Assembly (NCBI RefSeq): GCF_007754425.1
Contig: NZ_CP037452.1
Span: 558,001-622,000, forward strand
DNA from: Gimesia fumaroli
GTDB lineage: Bacteria; Planctomycetota; Planctomycetia; Planctomycetales; Planctomycetaceae
Reading direction: 5' to 3'
Length of the DNA: 64,000 bases
Shown: piece after piece, positions 27,001 to 34,548 of the stretch
How positions within the stretch are numbered: position 1 is the stretch's first letter
How the letters are laid out: every line of letters begins with the position of its first letter
The notes under the pieces: model-generated
Told to the model about the DNA's origin: nothing
The model's input: the letters and a program-made list of their open reading frames with translations, nothing else
The model's database searches: none
Position numbers and translations under genes: made by a program

Positions 27001-27775
27001 TCGGAGCGATCGCAAAACCACGGCGTTCTCATTCATTACGAAGTTGTATGAACTCAAGTATGATACTCCGAGAGCCGGCTGGCCTGAAATGCTTACATTA
27101 CGTGGAAGGATTGAATCAGTAGCCGATCATACATTTAGTACCATGATCCTTGCTGAGATGCTTCTCCCCGAAGAACGTCCGATTGAACTTTCTGAAGAAG
27201 AGGAATACAGTAAAGCTGACATTGTCCGTAAGTTGCTTATTCACGACATCTCTGAAGCCATAACAGGTGATCGTCCTTCAATTAGCGAACAGCAAGAAGC
27301 TGATGGACAATACAGGCTTGAGGAAAAGAACGTGGCGGGTATGCTTTCCCATTTATCGACACTAAGTGGAGTAAGTGGATTCGGCGACCTCTTGATGCGT
27401 TGGGAGCGATGCGAAGATCGCCATACTACAAATGCGAAAATTGCGAATTTTCTCGACAAGGTTGATGCGTTGTTCCAGATGGTTGTCTACGGTAAACGAT
27501 ACAGCGACCAGCGAAATAGTAATTGGACTGCGTTTTATGAAAAGCTGTTCGCTGACGTTCAGACTGCGGCAGGCGATCACCCCTTCCTGTTAAAGTTAAT
27601 GTACACATGTACGGAATGGGCGAAGTGGGAATGGGAGTCGCCGAATGACTACCTTCAGCATGAGGATATGTTCGATGGGTATATGAAGTACTATCCAGGC
27701 TTCGGGAAACGTGGTAAGCCAATACCGCTCGAAGCTGGAATACCGAAGGCAGACATCTGGGGAGAGGCAAATTAA
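24098..27775 (+). CDS. Nucleoside phosphorylase - STAND NTPase - HD domain fusion
   Basis: The protein has about 1225 residues. The start is ATG at 24098 (or TTG at 24092), with GAGG 11 bases ahead. Three parts are visible. Residues about 30-330 form a PNP/UDP phosphorylase-type domain: VIILTITSDEKDAV, VLCGISGGV, LMLGDIYLS, AWAVEMEAAGV and FICVKGISDIVG. Near residue 408 is a P-loop, YGVPGSGKTTLL, followed by LFVDGFDQHP as a Walker B-like segment and a long helical region, as in STAND/NACHT signalling NTPases. Near the C-terminus is an HD hydrolase: VADHTFST (His near 1010), LIHDISEAITGD (His-Asp near 1050) and FLDKVDALFQ (Asp near 1125). Nucleoside phosphorylase domains occur as effectors or sensors in STAND proteins; the added HD domain is unusual. 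A 1-bp overlap couples it to a membrane protein. Confidence 0.72.
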   Translation: MEIFESRRNKRGLQPKMEYKLNKMGRDQGRPVDVIILTITSDEKDAVINHFRPDDTVVDRDESKKALHHYWYGQIDDIDGDRWGILIAMVGSMGATVSALDTQDLLSEFRPKWLVLCGISGGVVEPSLMLGDIYLSTRIHDFSVTKKLQGENPHVIQGGGEMSNWAVSIAEGIDIYEDRLRDWSAPQTIKCERPTIDVPTTPDLEMFYASSLQERQRAFEVLTQQLNENRTRPMVRHGAIYSNNTLAKDTELLHLWKEHGADAWAVEMEAAGVRTAVSRFSETEFICVKGISDIVGIKRTEAWKHYACHTAASFTYHMIKGGLLREKVSPILPPSWMDSLPQHLVPLLKMSDVDFTKAARVLSAMLMSCARPSTDLKKIIKKQRDEDKCTELWQKIRDDDNFQLAIYGVPGSGKTTLLTLLSLLAHRDSANGSKFSVEYINLHHFDEHVNNSVDEIKKRLSKDIGDRIKLANGKPIYLFVDGFDQHPRERHQGIQSYFRNEIRDKGVRVLGIGLLDHNEGKRTIADDDMKEVPANQIGTYLLLESLSLQRSISLQNLFLRYQTCLAKTDGRSVLNSDKLTLRLKKSELKRIDLFRLNVLASATTPVKKGFSAALKEFLTERVNDTIQNNNEHTADEVLRLISKNIFLNVVAKNPLPDIPFNISCWGLLFGQPIVRSYLIAMHVISVLVEIGEALPNDERTWIDNDEQKAHDCWKESGLAGKLFNAEENTFCKQFLGHQEQKQVLRAIKAIVARHNKNDAFELSHLCYLLGRLLRHQPESMKILSKLHNEYINYEHGYIADQLDKAEFYRIQMLQWTILISEISASLDNERGQYIRQYILQIRDTSWRRIANGFITQYYGDVYFDHGFMHSLESYQDELMSYRFTLDQIVPRIERMIEGDEKPYSLFDVDLATVCSLANSRQEILEQPNFDQRKCRNRARGIVELCCNNNKKIRHRSVWPFLRMTQRFLRSDRKTTAFSFITKLYELKYDTPRAGWPEMLTLRGRIESVADHTFSTMILAEMLLPEERPIELSEEEEYSKADIVRKLLIHDISEAITGDRPSISEQQEADGQYRLEEKNVAGMLSHLSTLSGVSGFGDLLMRWERCEDRHTTNAKIANFLDKVDALFQMVVYGKRYSDQRNSNWTAFYEKLFADVQTAAGDHPFLLKLMYTCTEWAKWEWESPNDYLQHEDMFDGYMKYYPGFGKRGKPIPLEAGIPKADIWGEAN

Positions 27776-28398
27776 TGGAACGATCTGAAAATGAGTCCAG
27801 TAGAAAGCACTCAGCATTACTCACGATTCTCTTACAAGAATACGAAAAACTGAAGGACGAGCAAATTGCACGAATCGGTTTTCGTGACAACTTGATCTAC
27901 GTGACACTAGGCGTGTTCGGTGCAATTCTGTCGTTTTCGCTCGTTGATCCCGAACACTACTTTGCCCTGTTAGTTCTTCCATGGACTAGTTTCATCCTCG
28001 GTTGGACATATTTAGTCAACGATGAGAAAATCTCATCGTTGGGTCGCCATATTCGGAACGTTTTGCGTCTGCAACTTGAGGAGATGACAGGTGGAAGCAT
28101 CGAGTTGCTTGGATGGGAACGGGCTCATAGGAACGATAAGCATCGACTTAGGCGAAAATTTGAACAACTTGCAATTGATATCTTGACATTCGTTGGGCCA
28201 GGAATCGCCGCTATTTGCGCTTTCTTGGTTCTCGCTAAAGAGCAATCAAAAGAGCTTTGGCTACTTTTACTGCTAGAGTCTGGATGCCTTCTACTGCTGC
28301 TCTTTGAGATTTATGTATACGCGGACATGAAACGCAGTCCTAATATTGAAGCAATTGAAGCAACTATCGCAAGTGAACCGAGTGAGACTAATACTTAG
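27775..28398 (+). CDS. Four-helix membrane protein coupled to the phosphorylase-STAND-HD gene
   Basis: This 207-residue protein begins with a charged N-terminal helix (SSRKHSALLTILLQEYEKLKDEQIARIGF). Two hydrophobic segments follow at about 40-60 and 64-82, then a cytoplasmic-looking stretch with RRKFEQLAID, then two more hydrophobic segments at about 140-158 and 166-188. The start ATG overlaps the preceding TAA by one base, so expression is coupled. No family is recognised; small multi-helix membrane proteins beside STAND or nucleotide-signalling genes often act as membrane-disrupting effectors or anchors. That role is inferred from position only. Confidence 0.65.
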   Translation: MERSENESSRKHSALLTILLQEYEKLKDEQIARIGFRDNLIYVTLGVFGAILSFSLVDPEHYFALLVLPWTSFILGWTYLVNDEKISSLGRHIRNVLRLQLEEMTGGSIELLGWERAHRNDKHRLRRKFEQLAIDILTFVGPGIAAICAFLVLAKEQSKELWLLLLLESGCLLLLLFEIYVYADMKRSPNIEAIEATIASEPSETNT

Positions 28399-28963
28399 AC
28401 TCGCGGTCCATGAGTTGGTGGAGATTGGCATGTAAAGCGGGTTCTCCCGCACTTTTGATGATTAAGCATTATTCAGGAACCGGGCTCTCAGTAAATCAAA
28501 ACTTGCCCGACCGTACATCTGCCGTTTGATCATTTTCAGCCGATTGACCTGACCTTCTACCTGGCCATTACTCCATTCTGATTCCATCGCTGCCTTCACA
28601 GCCTGTCCATCCTGTTTGAGATTGCTCTGCAGCAGTAGATTCGGATCGTTTTTCTTCTGCATTGTTTGTGGGGGCATGATTGTCCCTTGTGTTGACGTAG
28701 AAAGAAACAACTAAACCACCACCGGCTGAAGCCGGTACCCGGCAGGCGCTACGTTTTCTGGCCGTTGTTTACAGTGTGATCGGGATACGTTGCTATTACC
28801 GCATATTCTTGAAGACTGGAGTGGGCAAGTGTATAATGCACCCCTGTGCCTTTTGAAGGAGTGCTCTTGGTGGATTTGAGCCGCTGAAGAGCATGGCGGT
28901 CTAGGGTCGCCGATAGAAGACAGGCTGTCGAAGATTGCAAAACGGTAACTTGGAGGAGTTATA
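28399..28963. other. Intergenic region holding an ISL3 transposase remnant
   Basis: Besides the transposase fragment at 28462-28671, only a short hairpin (CCGGCTGAAGCCGG near 28722) and the ribosome site GGAGGAG at 28952-28958 for the next gene are visible. Confidence 0.5.
28462..28671 (-). pseudogene. ISL3-family transposase, C-terminal fragment
   Basis: The minus-strand frame encodes WSNGQVEGQVNRLK followed by MIKRQMYGRASFDLLRAR, the conserved end of ISL3-type DDE transposases. Only about the last 70 residues remain, so this is a relic. Upstream sequence from about 28672 no longer matches the family. No terminal inverted repeats were found. It marks an old insertion and deletion just downstream of the membrane-protein gene. 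Confidence 0.75.
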
Positions 28964-29416
28964 ATGGCGGTATTTCATCGAACCTGGGCAGAATGCGCGA
29001 TCCCAATCCTCTACTGTGAGGGGTTCAAGAACAATAAGTCAGGTTTCGTCTGGGTGGCGAACGTTCCGATGCTGCCATATACTTTTGGTAATGTGCTATC
29101 CGACGACAACGCAAAAGCTGGCGGGGATTGTGTGATTCGAGTTGAGATTGAAGATACTGCCCTTGAGGAATATGAGAATCAGAACCGGACTGACTGCGTG
29201 TATTACCAAGTTCCGGCTGACAAGCTGAACGAGTGCAAAATGGAGCTTTATTCGACAAGCTACAAGGGAAAGACCAGATCGCAAATCGTCGCTGGGCTTG
29301 AAGATCTTGAAAAAACTCTGGCCAACAATGAGCAGGCACCGTATATTGGTTGGCACGTTCCTGAGAGGTGGGAACGTGCAATTGAGCTGTTCGATAAGGC
29401 CGCGTCTCTGCCATGA
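28964..29416 (+). CDS. Hypothetical protein
   Basis: This 150-residue protein is supported by a strong GGAGGAG Shine-Dalgarno at 28952-28958. It is soluble, with a balanced composition and no signal or membrane segment. The N-terminal half has aromatic-rich strands (SGFVWVANVPMLPYTFGN), and the C-terminal half is helical (RSQIVAGLEDLEKTL), ending WHVPERWERAIELFDKAA. I do not recognise a family. It stands alone between an IS remnant and unrelated minus-strand genes, so context gives no function. Confidence 0.6.
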   Translation: MAVFHRTWAECAIPILYCEGFKNNKSGFVWVANVPMLPYTFGNVLSDDNAKAGGDCVIRVEIEDTALEEYENQNRTDCVYYQVPADKLNECKMELYSTSYKGKTRSQIVAGLEDLEKTLANNEQAPYIGWHVPERWERAIELFDKAASLP

Positions 29417-29636
29417 TGACCTATCGCTGTTGGTGAGCCTCGGTGAATCTCAACGCCGTGCGGCGCGTTATGCTTGCTCTGGATCGACAATCTGACTTCG
29501 TTCACATTCAGGCAGTCCTCCAATCTTCCGACAGGTGGTTTCTTTGTCTGCTATCATTTCTAGATGTTAGGCAGACGGGCTAGCCCATAGCATTACTCCT
29601 AATTTCTAGATGGGCAGGTGAAGCGGTCGGGGTTGT

Positions 29637-29933
29637 TTAGTTAGTTGTCGACGAAGTCTTGTGTTGGATTTGAGACAGGTCGGTTACGTGGGTAGCATTT
29701 AAGTGTCCTGCATGTTGGCAATAGAAGCCACAATTATTGATTCCATTGAGGGCCGAACGAACAATGATCGATGGATTGTTGGTCCATTCGCCTGTATTCC
29801 ACTGATGAAGAGCTTCGTCCGACATTCCGATATGGTCGAGTACGGTCTCTTCACTGATTAATATGCTATGAACGTGCTCAGCGTTCAGTCGCCCAATTTT
29901 TGTACTCGAGTTAGGGTACTTAACGAGGAACAT
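29637..29933 (-). CDS. Small hypothetical protein
   Basis: This minus-strand frame encodes 98 residues of unknown family. A helical centre (EETVLDHIGMSDEALHQW) looks protein-like, but the last 35 residues are His/Asn/Thr-rich and irregular. No clear Shine-Dalgarno precedes the ATG. It may be a real short gene or a chance frame. Confidence 0.35.
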   Translation of the reverse strand: MFLVKYPNSSTKIGRLNAEHVHSILISEETVLDHIGMSDEALHQWNTGEWTNNPSIIVRSALNGINNCGFYCQHAGHLNATHVTDLSQIQHKTSSTTN

Positions 29934-30036
29934 AATTTCGATGACTTTTTGGTCCCTTTTTTGACAGTGAATAGAGTAACGTAACGTATGTCTCTCGGAA
30001 GGCTATTTGCTAAATTCTACAGTGGAGACTGCGCCA

Positions 30037-31269
30037 TTACAGATGAGACTTGATGTTACCATCCGGGTCTACATACCACACCTGCCTTTGCGCCCTCGTT
30101 GAAGTTGAAGGGTATCGGATTCCTGGGTCGGGTACATGAGACCTCGGGATTTCCCACGCGGGGCTCGAATGGCTTGGGGTTGTCTCACCGGAAGCCACTC
30201 CGCAAATGATTAGTAGCAGAACAACGCCGCCACTGACCACCCACAGCCAACCCCACCCACTGGATGGTTCCTCTGACCTAGTAGATTCTGTTGATGATGA
30301 GGACGAAAAAGACGAAACATTTCTGGACGCCGCGAGCGAGGTTTCGAGGGACTCAAACCCCGAGTCCTCTAGGTCATCATCGTCATCTAGCAATTCCATT
30401 ATTAGTATCAAAAGAACGACCCCGCCCGCGGACTTGACGACTCTCACACGCCATTTCGAAGCGGTTTTGGAATCGAGTGTCGCCTTAATGGACTGAGCGA
30501 ATTCGTTGATTGTTGATTTCGAATATGACGCGTTCTCGAAGGCTGTATTGCACGCAGCGAGGGCGGTTGGGATGTCTATCTTCCCTCTCCGAAACGTAAC
30601 GCTGTCACAAGAGACGATGAGCGGAACCATGCCAAGCAACTTTGCACATTCGACGACGAGACTTGTTGAAATTGTCTTACCGTTTGGGCACCGGAGCTTA
30701 CGACCACCTTCAAGTGCATGGGCCGGAATCACCACTGAGTTTGCGCCAGCGCATTCGATGAGCTTAGTAATGACGTCTACAGGTCCGGCCGTTTTATCGA
30801 GCGTGTACGAACGGTTGGAATGAAGATTCCGGAACCGGATGCCATTTCGGACATCCTCTTGTGCATGAACGTTAAACGGTGTATCGGGAAACGTGTTTCG
30901 GTAAGTCGTCTCGTCGGTAGGGAGAAGCGATACCAGTGCCGGTTTGACTACCTCATTTACGATATCACGCTCAGTATAATTTCGTTCATGGACTGCAGCT
31001 GATCCTAGTAGCCCTAATATCCGTAATTGTTCTTTGGATAGGTGAGACCTGAAAGAGTTTTGAGGACGGCTGTTATTCCTCTCACCTGGTCGAAATTTGG
31101 GGGAGGGGATTTTGGGAATTGGCGGCGGACGGCGCGGTGGAACTGGACGGTACCCTCGCTGAGCCTCCGCTGGCGTAGCGAAGGATATGAAATGTAGTCC
31201 GCACAGGATGAGAACTAGGAGCGGATTAACGAAATGCGTCTTTAATGCTGACATCGTCTTCACCTTCAC
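30037..31269 (-). CDS. Secreted or membrane-anchored hypothetical protein
   Basis: The gene encodes 410 residues. An N-terminal signal peptide is visible: positive start, hydrophobic core NPLLVLILCGLHFISFA, and a probable cleavage after AEA. It is followed by a Pro/Arg-rich stretch (residues about 38-70) typical of a flexible, envelope-exposed linker. A globular middle (about 75-285) has no known motif but includes paired Cys (ECAG ... RCPNG, VECAKLL, SCDSV). Two hydrophobic segments at about 288-301 and 343-362 flank a very acidic, Ser-rich stretch. The first Met gives a 44-base overlap with the upstream gene; ATG at 31254 reduces it. Function unknown; probably an envelope protein working with the 115-residue neighbour. 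Confidence 0.55.
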   Translation of the reverse strand: MKVKTMSALKTHFVNPLLVLILCGLHFISFATPAEAQRGYRPVPPRRPPPIPKIPSPKFRPGERNNSRPQNSFRSHLSKEQLRILGLLGSAAVHERNYTERDIVNEVVKPALVSLLPTDETTYRNTFPDTPFNVHAQEDVRNGIRFRNLHSNRSYTLDKTAGPVDVITKLIECAGANSVVIPAHALEGGRKLRCPNGKTISTSLVVECAKLLGMVPLIVSCDSVTFRRGKIDIPTALAACNTAFENASYSKSTINEFAQSIKATLDSKTASKWRVRVVKSAGGVVLLILIMELLDDDDDLEDSGFESLETSLAASRNVSSFSSSSSTESTRSEEPSSGWGWLWVVSGGVVLLLIICGVASGETTPSHSSPAWEIPRSHVPDPGIRYPSTSTRAQRQVWYVDPDGNIKSHL

Positions 31270-31573
31270 CCAAGTGCTGCTTTTGGTTGGCTACAATGGC
31301 CTCTATTGCCGAGCGGCCAATCGACCGCGCGGCGATTCCCACCACAACGAGTTGCCAATTGGTAGGAGGGCTTGGACTATCCGAATAAAACGCCCAAGCG
31401 AAGAACCCCGAGGCGACGACCATTCCAGCGAATGCAAGCCAGAACCACACGCTCTTTATCAAGGCTTGGTATCTCTTATGTTCGATCTTACCACGGAGTT
31501 CGTAAGCCTTCAGCATTTCGAAGGCAGCCGCACCGGCTGCCCCAACTGACCAGTAGTGAAAGAATTGTTGCAT
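31226..31573 (-). CDS. Small two-helix membrane protein
   Basis: This 115-residue protein has a basic helical N-terminus (ELRGKIEHKRYQALIKS) and two hydrophobic segments (about residues 45-65, VWFWLAFAGMVVASGFFAWAF, and about 76-90, LVVVGIAARSIG). It overlaps the start of the secreted protein gene downstream on the same strand, so the two are likely an operon. No family recognised. Confidence 0.5.
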   Translation of the reverse strand: MQQFFHYWSVGAAGAAAFEMLKAYELRGKIEHKRYQALIKSVWFWLAFAGMVVASGFFAWAFYSDSPSPPTNWQLVVVGIAARSIGRSAIEAIVANQKQHLGEGEDDVSIKDAFR

Positions 31574-32110
31574 ACTTTGGACTTATACCACTGTTCGAAA
31601 GTAGAGACGCAATTTTAAGGGCCGATATTCCGTACCCATGCCAATGAGTCCGAGCAGTTCATGCGTGCTCTAGCTAGATCAATCATGTTCACATTGCCGG
31701 TTGGCATCGTTAGGAATGATTGTACAAAAATGAGATATAAAAACAAATTATTTTCAGGTCGATTTTTCAAGCGGTGAATTAGATCGCTGAGGATAGACAC
31801 GTCGATTTCAAAAAGCAGCCTCCGAAACTGCGTCAGCTTCGTTATCGAATTGCACATAGATTTCTGCAAGTGCTTATTTTGAAATGGCCTAGGGAAAATA
31901 ACTCACTTGCATAATTGGTGTTTTGCAGCACAACTATCAACAGGAAGGATGTTTTCTGATGGAGGCATTCTAACTAAGGTCGTATCCGGCAACAGGTTCG
32001 TTATAGCATATTTCTCAGCGTAACATCTTTTCATGGCATAAGTTGTTTACTCCTTGTATTGAATTGCCATCAGCGAAAACAAAATACGGGATTGCCGTAC
32101 GAGTGGATGT
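31574..32110. other. Intergenic region, nothing identified
   Basis: About 540 AT-rich bases. Short frames on both strands lack ribosome sites and protein-like composition. No repeat, tRNA or strong terminator was seen. Confidence 0.45.
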
Positions 32111-33331
32111 TTATGATACATGCATTAGGGTTGGGAGAATCGCCGTATCCCAGTCTTCAACGGTCACCGATTCCGGTTGTCGGCCTTTGAATCGACCATC
32201 AGCAAAATCGATTGACCAAGCAAGTCTCACACGGCAACGTTTTGCTAATTCCATCACAGTTTGTTTCGCCCCGTTTTCGCCTTCTCGATCAAGATCAAAC
32301 ATGACCGAAACATGTCCACCGGGAATGCTGTTTGCCAAAGTTGCTAATTTGTCAGCCTGGGATTCAGTGACAGTATTACTACACACTGCCAACGCGGGAA
32401 TGCCAAGCGTGTGCAAGTTGATCACATCGTTTGGTCCTTCGACGAGTATGATGCCAATTTGCTGGAGTTGTTCGGGAGTGGCGAGTCCGTGGAATTGTGG
32501 TTCGCCGTAGAGTTCTTGTCCCCGATGAAAACCTTTGACGAATTTAAATTTGTGCGGCTCTTTGGAACTGTCTCCAGAGCGTTGCCATTTTTTGTGTTGG
32601 TCTTCGTAGTTCAGATTGCGACCAAACCAGGTCAAAACATTTCCGTCTGCATCAGGATATCCGTAAACGAAATGGCCGCGCAGCAGTCCCTTTGCGTTAC
32701 TAGGAAGGTAGCCACAGTGAAACTTCTTCATGATTTCCGGAGTCATAAAGGGACGTTTCCGCACATAGGCGGCTGCTTGGGGAGACATTTCCGCGACATC
32801 GGTTATGAACTGTTCATTGAGATTGATCAGTTCACGGGCACGTTCGTTTTCAGAGTCTTTCAAGGGGATGTTGATGAGAGGGGATTTGTCATTCATCGAT
32901 TCCGTTGTGGAGGATTGGGACGTTGATACTGTTCCAACATTCTTTTCCGGTGGTCGTCCTGCAACGAGTGCTTGCAGGTCTGCAGCGATTTCCTTGAAGT
33001 CTCGCCCTTTCAGTTTTCCATCTGCTGGTTCTGAATTGTGTTTCATCAGATACATCAGATTGAGCAGGTTTCCTCGGACCGTGCAGCCGTATTGAAAACA
33101 GCGAAACACGGCTCCGTCCTGTTTGATTTTGATCGAAATGGCACGGTCACCGGTTTCCTGTTCTTTGCCGCAGGCGAAGATACAAGCGAGTCGCGTTTCG
33201 TTCTGCGTTTTATGCAGTTCAGGTAAGGAAACGTTGTAGAAACTGGCGATGCGTTCAACGATATCACCGTCAGCAATCAGTTCCTGCTGCAGGGAATCAA
33301 CGTCAATGTAGCCACGATTTCTGTGTGCCAT
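32111..33331 (-). CDS. DnaG-type primase: CHC2-like zinc finger and Toprim
   Basis: This is a 406-residue plasmid-type primase. The N-terminal zinc-finger cysteines are Cys50, Cys54, Cys78 and Cys83 (LACIFACG ... FRCFQYGC), as in CHC2 primases, followed by GNLLNLMYLMK. A linker of about 90 residues precedes a region resembling the primase core (YVRKRPFMTPEIMKKFHCGYLP). The Toprim domain near residue 285-360 has IILVEGPNDVINLHTLG (catalytic Glu) and VSVMFDLDREGENGA (Asp-x-Asp). The enzyme would make primers for plasmid or conjugative replication. It diverges from the replication-relaxation gene at 33387, 55 bases away, which supports a backbone role. There is no DnaB-interaction domain at the C-terminus. 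Confidence 0.8.
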   Translation of the reverse strand: MAHRNRGYIDVDSLQQELIADGDIVERIASFYNVSLPELHKTQNETRLACIFACGKEQETGDRAISIKIKQDGAVFRCFQYGCTVRGNLLNLMYLMKHNSEPADGKLKGRDFKEIAADLQALVAGRPPEKNVGTVSTSQSSTTESMNDKSPLINIPLKDSENERARELINLNEQFITDVAEMSPQAAAYVRKRPFMTPEIMKKFHCGYLPSNAKGLLRGHFVYGYPDADGNVLTWFGRNLNYEDQHKKWQRSGDSSKEPHKFKFVKGFHRGQELYGEPQFHGLATPEQLQQIGIILVEGPNDVINLHTLGIPALAVCSNTVTESQADKLATLANSIPGGHVSVMFDLDREGENGAKQTVMELAKRCRVRLAWSIDFADGRFKGRQPESVTVEDWDTAILPTLMHVS

Positions 33332-33386
33332 GCAAGTGAGAGTGTCAGCAATGTGAGAGAGAAAATGTTACTCTGGTCGCCAACGT

Positions 33387-34274
33387 ATGACAACCAAATC
33401 ACTCACGAAACTACGTTGGCAAAAAACAGCACGTGATGATGACATCCTGGCTGCGTTGGCTCGTTGCCCTTTGACGGCAGAAGAGATTCTCAAACTGAGT
33501 CAGACTTGGTCACAACCATTTTTGAGTTTGCGGCGGGTGCAGGAGCGTATGAAAGACCTGACCACCGTAGGTCAGTTACATTCGTGGCGCTATGCCACGA
33601 CTGGCCCAGGTGGTGCTCGGCTGTATTACAAACTGACATTGGCCGGTTATCGCACGGTGATGCAGGACGACCAGATTGAGCCGCCCACAAAACGGTTCTT
33701 TCACGAAATCAGTCCCGGACGGCATCGACATCAACGGGCATTGTCGCAGTTTATCGTGCAGACCTATGTTGCCGCCTATCATCGGGGAATCAAGGTCATT
33801 GATTTTCATCCGGAAAACACGTTTCGCATTGATTGCGGAGAACGCCCGCTCTGGCCGGATGCTCGATTTACCCTCGCTTTGCCGAATGGAACACAGTTCT
33901 CTTATTGTGTGGAATTGGATAACAGTACTGAATCGGTGCTGTCGTATAAAAGTGCAGACAGTATTTCGAATAAAATGGGACGCTATCTGGTCGATATGGT
34001 TGTCATGCCTCAACCGTATCGGGTCCTCTTTGCGATTACCGGTTCACCAGATCGGTTGCAGCATATTATTGATGCTGCCGGGCAATACAAAATATCTGAA
34101 CAATCCTTAGCGCCGTTTTATGTGGTGTGGCTGGATGACTATCTGGCACATCCCGATGCATTTTTTCGTCCCTGTTTTCATTCGCCCCAGAATGTGAACA
34201 TTCCCCTGTTGCGATCACAGTCACGGCAGTTTCCGGTTTCTTCACCCTTTCTGGAAAGACCGAAGGCACTGTGA
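33387..34274 (+). CDS. Replication-relaxation family protein, copy 1
   Basis: The product has 295 residues. The N-terminal winged helix (DDDILAALARCPLTAEEILKLSQT, about 17-40) is followed by RRVQERMKDLTTVGQL and a TGPGGARLYYKLTLAGYR strand. The C-terminal half, with PDARFTLALPNGTQFSYCVELDNSTES (about 158-185), looks like a restriction-endonuclease-like fold, as in the replication-relaxation family of plasmids and integrative elements. Members act in plasmid mobilisation or relaxation. It lies immediately upstream of a TraG-like ATPase, and a paralogous pair is found at 60050-62869 in the reverse order. No relaxase of the MOB His-hydrophobic-His type is visible in the window, so this protein may substitute. 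Confidence 0.7.
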   Translation: MTTKSLTKLRWQKTARDDDILAALARCPLTAEEILKLSQTWSQPFLSLRRVQERMKDLTTVGQLHSWRYATTGPGGARLYYKLTLAGYRTVMQDDQIEPPTKRFFHEISPGRHRHQRALSQFIVQTYVAAYHRGIKVIDFHPENTFRIDCGERPLWPDARFTLALPNGTQFSYCVELDNSTESVLSYKSADSISNKMGRYLVDMVVMPQPYRVLFAITGSPDRLQHIIDAAGQYKISEQSLAPFYVVWLDDYLAHPDAFFRPCFHSPQNVNIPLLRSQSRQFPVSSPFLERPKAL

Positions 34275-34548
34275 TAACGTGTGGCTCCTGTTGGCAGGCT
34301 CGTTGCTCCGATGGTGCTGAGTTTTTATCAAACTCGCCACTCCTGCTCGGACTGGTCAGCCACCCCCGAGCAGATTGCAAGCCACAACGAGGCAAAGCCC
34401 GCCGAGGAAACATGCAACTTCTGACGCGGGTCCTTTGTATGTCGCGAAGCGGCTTTGTTCTGAACGGTTCAAGAAATATTTCTGGTGAAGCGTCTTATTT
34501 GGTTTGATAAGGACAACTCCGCATTGATACTGTAGTCTATCGACCAAC

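Noticed and set aside
34271-34507. 78-codon frame between replication-relaxation and TraG-like genes
   Set aside because: Although it overlaps the preceding stop, the product has irregular composition and no ribosome site; a minus-strand frame covers the same bases equally well.
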